A stretch of 9,361 nt of DNA from JAVVTQ01 sp036653595. Lineage in GTDB: Bacteria; Bacillota; Clostridia; Oscillospirales; Ruminococcaceae. Both the position numbers and the translations under genes were made by a program. The stretch spans positions 1 to 9,361 of the forward strand of contig JAVVTQ010000049.1 in assembly GCA_036653595.1 (NCBI GenBank), written 5' to 3'. Shown in pieces: positions 5,934-9,361 of the stretch. Numbering within the stretch: position 1 is the stretch's first letter; the number at the start of each line of letters is the position of its first letter. The notes below the pieces were generated by a model, which searched no databases, was not told the DNA's origin, and was given only the letters and a program-made list of their open reading frames with translations.

Positions 5934-6731
5934 ATGAAAAAGAAGTATTTGGGAATTGCAGTGCTCGCAGCCGCTTTTGCGCTGCTGCTGTGCGCCTGTT
6001 CTGAAGAGAAAAACGAGAAACCCGCAGAAAACGCAAAAAAGGACACGCTTGTCATGGGGTTGGATGACTCTTTCCCGCCGATGGGCTACCGGGACGAGAA
6101 CAATGAAATAGTAGGGTTTGACATCGACCTCGCGCAGGAGGTGGCAAAGCGACTCGGCGTGGAGCTGGTGCTGACGCCGGTCGACTGGGCGACAAAGGAG
6201 CTGGAGCTTTCAGGCGGGAAAATAGATGTCATATGGAACGGGCTGACGATAACTCCGGAGCGCAAAGCCGAGATGCTCATGACGGACGCATATATTGCGA
6301 ATGCGCAGGTGGTTGTGGTAAAAGCTGATTCTGACGTAAAAGACATTGACGGGCTAAAGGGGAAGAGCGTTGCGTATCAGACCGGTTCGTCGGCAGAGGG
6401 AGCGTGGAAATCCTCAAAATACAACGGCACAGAGAAAGAGACGATAACGGGTGCCGACAATGTGACTCTGCTCATGGATTTAGGCATCGGTCGCATTGAC
6501 GCGGTCGTCGTGGACAAAGTTGTTGCGGATTATTACATCTCCAAGGAGGACAGCGGCCTCAGAGTTTTGCAGGAGACGCTCGCCCCTGAGGAATATGGAA
6601 TTGCTTTTGCAAAGGGAAACGATGAGCTTTTTAAAAAGGTTACAGGTGCGCTGTCCGAGATGGTCGCAGACGGAACTGCTGCGAAAATCAGCCAAAAGTG
6701 GTTCGGTGAAAACCGTATAATATTTGAGTGA
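5934..6731 (+). CDS. Amino-acid ABC transporter substrate-binding lipoprotein (family 3)
   Basis: The 265-residue extracytoplasmic binding protein starts with a lysine-rich signal and a hydrophobic stretch ending in the lipobox Leu19-Cys20-Ala21-Cys22. Cys22 is the likely lipidated residue that anchors it to the outer face of the membrane. The mature part shows SBP family 3 features: FPPMGYRDENNEIVGFDIDLA (47-67), ITPERKAEMLMTDAYI (106-121) with the ligand-carboxylate Arg110, the QTGSSAE loop (149-155), and DAVVVD (189-194) with the amino-group-binding acidic residue region. This family captures polar amino acids such as glutamine, glutamate, cystine or arginine; the exact ligand is not readable. 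It is followed after one base by its permease. A long palindrome with promoter-like elements lies directly upstream. Confidence 0.93.
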   Translation: MKKKYLGIAVLAAAFALLLCACSEEKNEKPAENAKKDTLVMGLDDSFPPMGYRDENNEIVGFDIDLAQEVAKRLGVELVLTPVDWATKELELSGGKIDVIWNGLTITPERKAEMLMTDAYIANAQVVVVKADSDVKDIDGLKGKSVAYQTGSSAEGAWKSSKYNGTEKETITGADNVTLLMDLGIGRIDAVVVDKVVADYYISKEDSGLRVLQETLAPEEYGIAFAKGNDELFKKVTGALSEMVADGTAAKISQKWFGENRIIFE

Positions 6732-6732
6732 C

Positions 6733-7398
6733 ATGGATTTTTCAACTGTTGTCAGCACCTTTTCGAGGGTCGCGGCAGGATTGTCGGCCACAACTCTGCT
6801 GTTTGCAATAACGCTCGCAATATCTCTCCCGCTGGGCTTTGTATTGATGGCTGCGCAGCGCTCACGCTTCACCGCTCTGCGACTGTTTGTCGATGCATTT
6901 ATATATCTCATTCGCAGCACACCGCTGCTTTTGCAGCTGCTCTTTGTCTATTTCGGATTGCCGCTTTTGCCAGTTGTGGGAAAGTTTCTTGTCATGCAGA
7001 GATTTTCGGCTGCGATTGTCGGCTTTGTTTTGAACTATGCCGCATATTTTTCCGAAATTTTCAGGGGCGGTCTTATGTCTGTGGACAAAGGGCAGACAGA
7101 GGCCTCAAAGGCGCTCGGACTCAACGGCTTTCAACGCTTTTGGTATATCCTGATGCCGCAGCTTTTGCGGGTAGCAATGCCCTCTGTCTCAAACGAGACG
7201 ATAACGCTTGTGAAAGACACAGCGCTTCTCTATGCCGTCTCTGTGCCGGAGGTGCTTCACTTTGCAAAGGCCACGGTCAACAGCACAAGCAGCACCTTTG
7301 CGTTTGTCGTGGCGGGAATTATATATCTGATTTTCAACGCGGTGATATCCTATATTCTAAAGCGTGTGGAGAGAAGCTTTGACTGGGCGGAGCTTTGA
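6733..7398 (+). CDS. Amino-acid ABC transporter permease (His/Glu/Gln/Arg/opine family)
   Basis: This is a 221-residue inner-membrane permease of the HisM/GlnP type with about five hydrophobic helices. It has the family's RSTPLLLQLLFVYFGLP segment (61-77), NYAAYFSEIFRGG (101-113), and the cytoplasmic EAA loop GQTEASKALGLNGFQRF (120-136) that docks the ATPase. It also has VSNETITLVKDTALLYAVS (152-170). ATG 6733 lies one base after the binding-protein stop. A TTG at 6724 is an alternative start that would add three residues. The ribosome site is weak (GAG at 6726-6728), so translation is probably coupled to the upstream gene. No ATP-binding subunit follows: the next gene is gltX on the other strand beyond a terminator. 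A stand-alone ATPase elsewhere in the genome must complete the importer if it works. Confidence 0.93.
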   Translation: MDFSTVVSTFSRVAAGLSATTLLFAITLAISLPLGFVLMAAQRSRFTALRLFVDAFIYLIRSTPLLLQLLFVYFGLPLLPVVGKFLVMQRFSAAIVGFVLNYAAYFSEIFRGGLMSVDKGQTEASKALGLNGFQRFWYILMPQLLRVAMPSVSNETITLVKDTALLYAVSVPEVLHFAKATVNSTSSTFAFVVAGIIYLIFNAVISYILKRVERSFDWAEL

Positions 7399-7436
7399 CA
7401 AAAGCCCGCAGCGCATCTTGTTAAAAAGGCATAGAC

Positions 7437-7481
7437 AACAAAAAGGGAAACGACCGCAATTTGCGGCAGTCTCCCTTTTTT
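7437..7481. terminator. Bidirectional terminator between ABC permease and gltX
   Basis: AAAAAGGGA (7440-7448) pairs with TCCCTTTTT (7472-7480), and an inner CCGC/GCGG stem (7454-7457 with 7463-7466) continues the hairpin. A T-run follows on the plus strand (to 7481) and on the minus strand (TTTTTGTTG). It serves both convergent units. Confidence 0.88.
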
Positions 7482-7511
7482 ACTGTTTGAAAAGATGAAA
7501 TTGTTAAAAAA

Positions 7512-8957
7512 TCAGAGATTTACAAGCGCTGATTTTACTCGGGCCAGGGTTTCGGCCTTGCCCAAAATTGCGGCGAGCTCAATTCCGCCGCCGGGAGACA
7601 CCGGGACACCTGACAGTGCGACACGCAGCGGCCAGAGCATAAATCCGTTCTTGACGCCCTTCTCCTCGACGAGCGCCATCATGCGGTCGTGAATGCACGC
7701 TTGTGAAAAGTCGTCAAGCGCTTCAAGCGCAGGCAAAATCCAACCGAGAGCCACCGCGGCAGTTGAGGCATCTGTCTTCATTTTTTTGTGCTCATACAAC
7801 TCCTTGCCAAATGCGGGAAGCTCGTCGATAAAGGTGAGGCGCTCGGGGATGTCTGCAAAAAACTCCGTGCGCGGCTGCAAAACGTCACAAATTATGTCAA
7901 AATCCACGTCGTCGCGCTTTACACCCTGCTTGATAAAGGGCATGGCGCGCTTTTTGTACTCATCGTGAGATAGAGCACGTATGTACTCGGCGTTGATGAA
8001 TTTTAGCTTTTCAGGATCGAATATTGCGGGAGATTTGCTTATTCCCTCTATGTCAAACTCTTTGACAAGCTCATCGAGCGAAAAAAGCTCGCGCTCACCC
8101 TTTGGCGCCCAGCCCAGCAAGGCGAGGTAGTTTATGATTGCCGCAGGCAGATAGCCTTTTGCTATCAAATCCTGATATGAGGCGTCGCCGTTGCGCTTTG
8201 AAAGCTTGTGGGTTTCGTCTTTCATGACGGGCGCACAGTGAATGTACTGCGGCGTTTCCCAGCCAAAGGCCTCATAGAGGAGGTTGTACTTTGGGGTGCT
8301 CGACAGATACTCGTTGCCGCGAATTACGTGCGAAATTGCCATTAGGTGGTCGTCGATTACATTTGCAAAATTGTATGTCGGCATGCCGTCGGATTTTACA
8401 AGAATCTGATCCTCCAGCTCGGCGCTGTCTATTTCGATGTCGCCGTACACGAGGTCGTGAAATTTTGTCAAGCCTTCTGCCGGCATCCGTTGCCGTATCA
8501 CATAGCTGTCCCCTCTTGCAAGACGCTGTGCGCACTCTTCCTTTGAAAGGCAGAGACAATGGCCGTCATAGCGCGAAATTCCCCCGTTTTCCTCCTGATG
8601 ACCACATCTCGCCGCAAGCTCTTCCTTTGTGCAGAAGCAGTAGTAGGCCTCGCCCTTTTCGACAAGCTGCTTTGCAAAATCGAGATATGTGCCCATGCGC
8701 TCGCTCTGCACATAAGGGCCGTAATCTCCGCCCTTATCGGGGCCTTCGTCCCAGCTCAAACCGGCATCTGTGAGCGTGTCATAAATTATCCGAGTGGCTC
8801 CCTCGACAAGGCGTTCTCGGTCCGTATCCTCTATACGCAGCACAAAGCTGCCACCCGCTTTTCTTGCGAGAAGATATGCATATAATGCCGTGCGCAAATT
8901 TCCGACATGCATGTAGCCTGTCGGGCTGGGCGCAAAGCGCGTCCTGATTCTACCCAT
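7512..8957 (-). CDS. gltX: Glutamyl-tRNA synthetase (class I)
   Basis: The 481-residue enzyme charges tRNA-Glu with glutamate using ATP in the cytoplasm. The class I signatures are intact: the HIGH-type motif His17-Val-Gly-Asn20 in FAPSPTGYMHVGN, and the KMSKS-type KLSKR (251-255). RIEDTDRERL (41-50) and ISHVIRGNEYLSSTPKYN (208-225) are typical family stretches. Cys107-x-Cys109 and His133-Cys134-x-Cys136 could form the zinc site seen in many bacterial GluRS. The C-terminal anticodon-binding region is complete, and the length is as expected. The ATG at 8957 is preceded by GGAG with seven bases of spacing. The gene has its own promoter and short leader, with no T-box. Sequence alone does not settle whether it also charges tRNA-Gln for the amidotransferase route. 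Confidence 0.96.
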   Translation of the reverse strand: MGRIRTRFAPSPTGYMHVGNLRTALYAYLLARKAGGSFVLRIEDTDRERLVEGATRIIYDTLTDAGLSWDEGPDKGGDYGPYVQSERMGTYLDFAKQLVEKGEAYYCFCTKEELAARCGHQEENGGISRYDGHCLCLSKEECAQRLARGDSYVIRQRMPAEGLTKFHDLVYGDIEIDSAELEDQILVKSDGMPTYNFANVIDDHLMAISHVIRGNEYLSSTPKYNLLYEAFGWETPQYIHCAPVMKDETHKLSKRNGDASYQDLIAKGYLPAAIINYLALLGWAPKGERELFSLDELVKEFDIEGISKSPAIFDPEKLKFINAEYIRALSHDEYKKRAMPFIKQGVKRDDVDFDIICDVLQPRTEFFADIPERLTFIDELPAFGKELYEHKKMKTDASTAAVALGWILPALEALDDFSQACIHDRMMALVEEKGVKNGFMLWPLRVALSGVPVSPGGGIELAAILGKAETLARVKSALVNL

Positions 8958-8989
8958 TTTTGTTCTCCGTTTCTTTTGTAGTACATCAA

Positions 8990-9018
8990 ATTGTAATGGC
9001 GAAAACGGGTTTTGTCAA
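8990..9018 (-). promoter_or_regulatory. gltX: gltX promoter
   Basis: On the minus strand a perfect TTGACA (9018-9013) is followed by a 17-bp spacer and TACAAT (8995-8990). The predicted start is near 8983, about 26 bases before the ATG. Confidence 0.85.
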
Positions 9019-9047
9019 TTGACTGGAGACTTTTAAGGCTATATAAT
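9019..9047 (+). promoter_or_regulatory. Outward promoter back-to-back with the gltX promoter
   Basis: TTGACT (9019-9024), a 17-bp spacer and a perfect TATAAT (9042-9047) lie on the plus strand. Its -35 directly abuts the gltX -35, with no base between them. Predicted start is near 9054. No convincing gene follows before the window ends, so its product is either an RNA or a gene beyond 9361. Confidence 0.6.
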
Positions 9048-9053
9048 ACTTAT

Positions 9054-9361
9054 TGATTAATATCGTCCGCAGAAGTGCTGATTTTTGAACAAATAAACGC
9101 AAAAATCCCGAAAAGGTAAGCTTGAAGCACGTGCTGCCCTCCGTTTATCGCATGATTTTATATGGCTTTTATTGAAACAAACGATCATTATTTTGTTAGA
9201 GCGGCAAGAGCAGAGCCCTTGCCCTACAATAAAATCCAGTAACTTGTGTTCTTGCCCCTTGCCCCTAAGCCACTTCTCCGCATTCTGCTTTATCCGTAAG
9301 AATTGCGCGAAGCGCGGGGGAGTCAAGAGGTACACCTCTTGTCGTCAAGGGGTTGCGGGGG
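9054..9361. other. Non-coding, repeat-like region at the window end
   Basis: No protein gene is supported on either strand. The stretch holds several small symmetric or repeated pieces. GATTTTTG (9080-9087) is inverted as CAAAAATC (9100-9107). AGCACGTGCT (9126-9135) is a 10-bp palindrome. GGCAAG (9203-9208) pairs with CTTGCC (9218-9223). A tandem CTTGCCC(C) motif occurs around 9251-9267. GCGC-GAA-GCGC lies at 9305-9315, CAAGAGG (9324-9330) pairs with CCTCTTG (9335-9341), and AGTCAAG/CGTCAAG recurs near 9321 and 9344. The composition changes to G-rich runs at the far end. It may be a dispersed intergenic repeat or the leader of a gene beyond the window. Confidence 0.4.

Noticed and set aside
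8958..8989. T-box leader for gltX
   Set aside because: Transcription is predicted to start about 26 bases before the ATG, leaving no room for a T-box.
9057..9335. Minus-strand open frame of 92 codons upstream of gltX
   Set aside because: It starts with GTG without a ribosome site, has no recognisable domain, runs through small repeats and into the outward promoter region, and reads like translated repeat sequence.

Overview
The window looks like a chromosomal segment of a low-to-moderate GC Gram-positive bacterium, most likely a member of the Clostridia. The reasons are strong GGAGG-type ribosome binding sites, GTG and TTG starts, an ECF-type folate importer subunit, a FolD variant whose residue pattern I associate with clostridial FolD, a single-lipobox amino-acid binding lipoprotein, and a clostridial-style glutamyl-tRNA synthetase. 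The genus cannot be set from the sequence alone. No rRNA, tRNA, CRISPR array, prophage or insertion-sequence gene was seen.

Layout. (1) 1-408: the 3' end of an MBOAT-family membrane O-acyltransferase, closed by an intrinsic terminator. (2) 615-2006: a MATE-family efflux transporter with its own promoter, which is bracketed by two TGTATAC boxes. (3) 2108-2503, minus strand: a small PPC/DUF296 domain protein, convergent with the MATE gene across a shared hairpin. (4) 2593-5829: a tightly overlapping folate operon, folD - folC - folT::fthC. It is divergent from the PPC gene, and the two promoters interlock. (5) 5826-7398: a 50-bp near-perfect palindrome followed by a polar amino-acid ABC transporter (lipoprotein plus permease, with no ATPase gene). 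(6) 7512-8957, minus strand: gltX, separated from the ABC genes by a bidirectional terminator. (7) 8958-9361: the gltX promoter, an abutting outward promoter, and about 300 bp of repeat-like sequence with no convincing gene.

The most striking feature is the third gene of the folate operon. One uninterrupted reading frame joins a complete FolT-type ECF S component (a six-helix folate-binding membrane protein) to a complete 5-formyltetrahydrofolate cyclo-ligase. With FolD and FolC encoded upstream in overlapping frames, the operon reads as a salvage route for reduced folates. The S component would bring in folates including 5-formyl-THF, the tethered ligase would convert 5-formyl-THF to 5,10-methenyl-THF at the inner membrane face, FolD would interconvert the one-carbon forms, and FolC would trap the cofactor by polyglutamylation. 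The energy module (EcfA, EcfA', EcfT) is not in this window. The domain calls are well supported by motifs; the coupling of transport and catalysis is inference.
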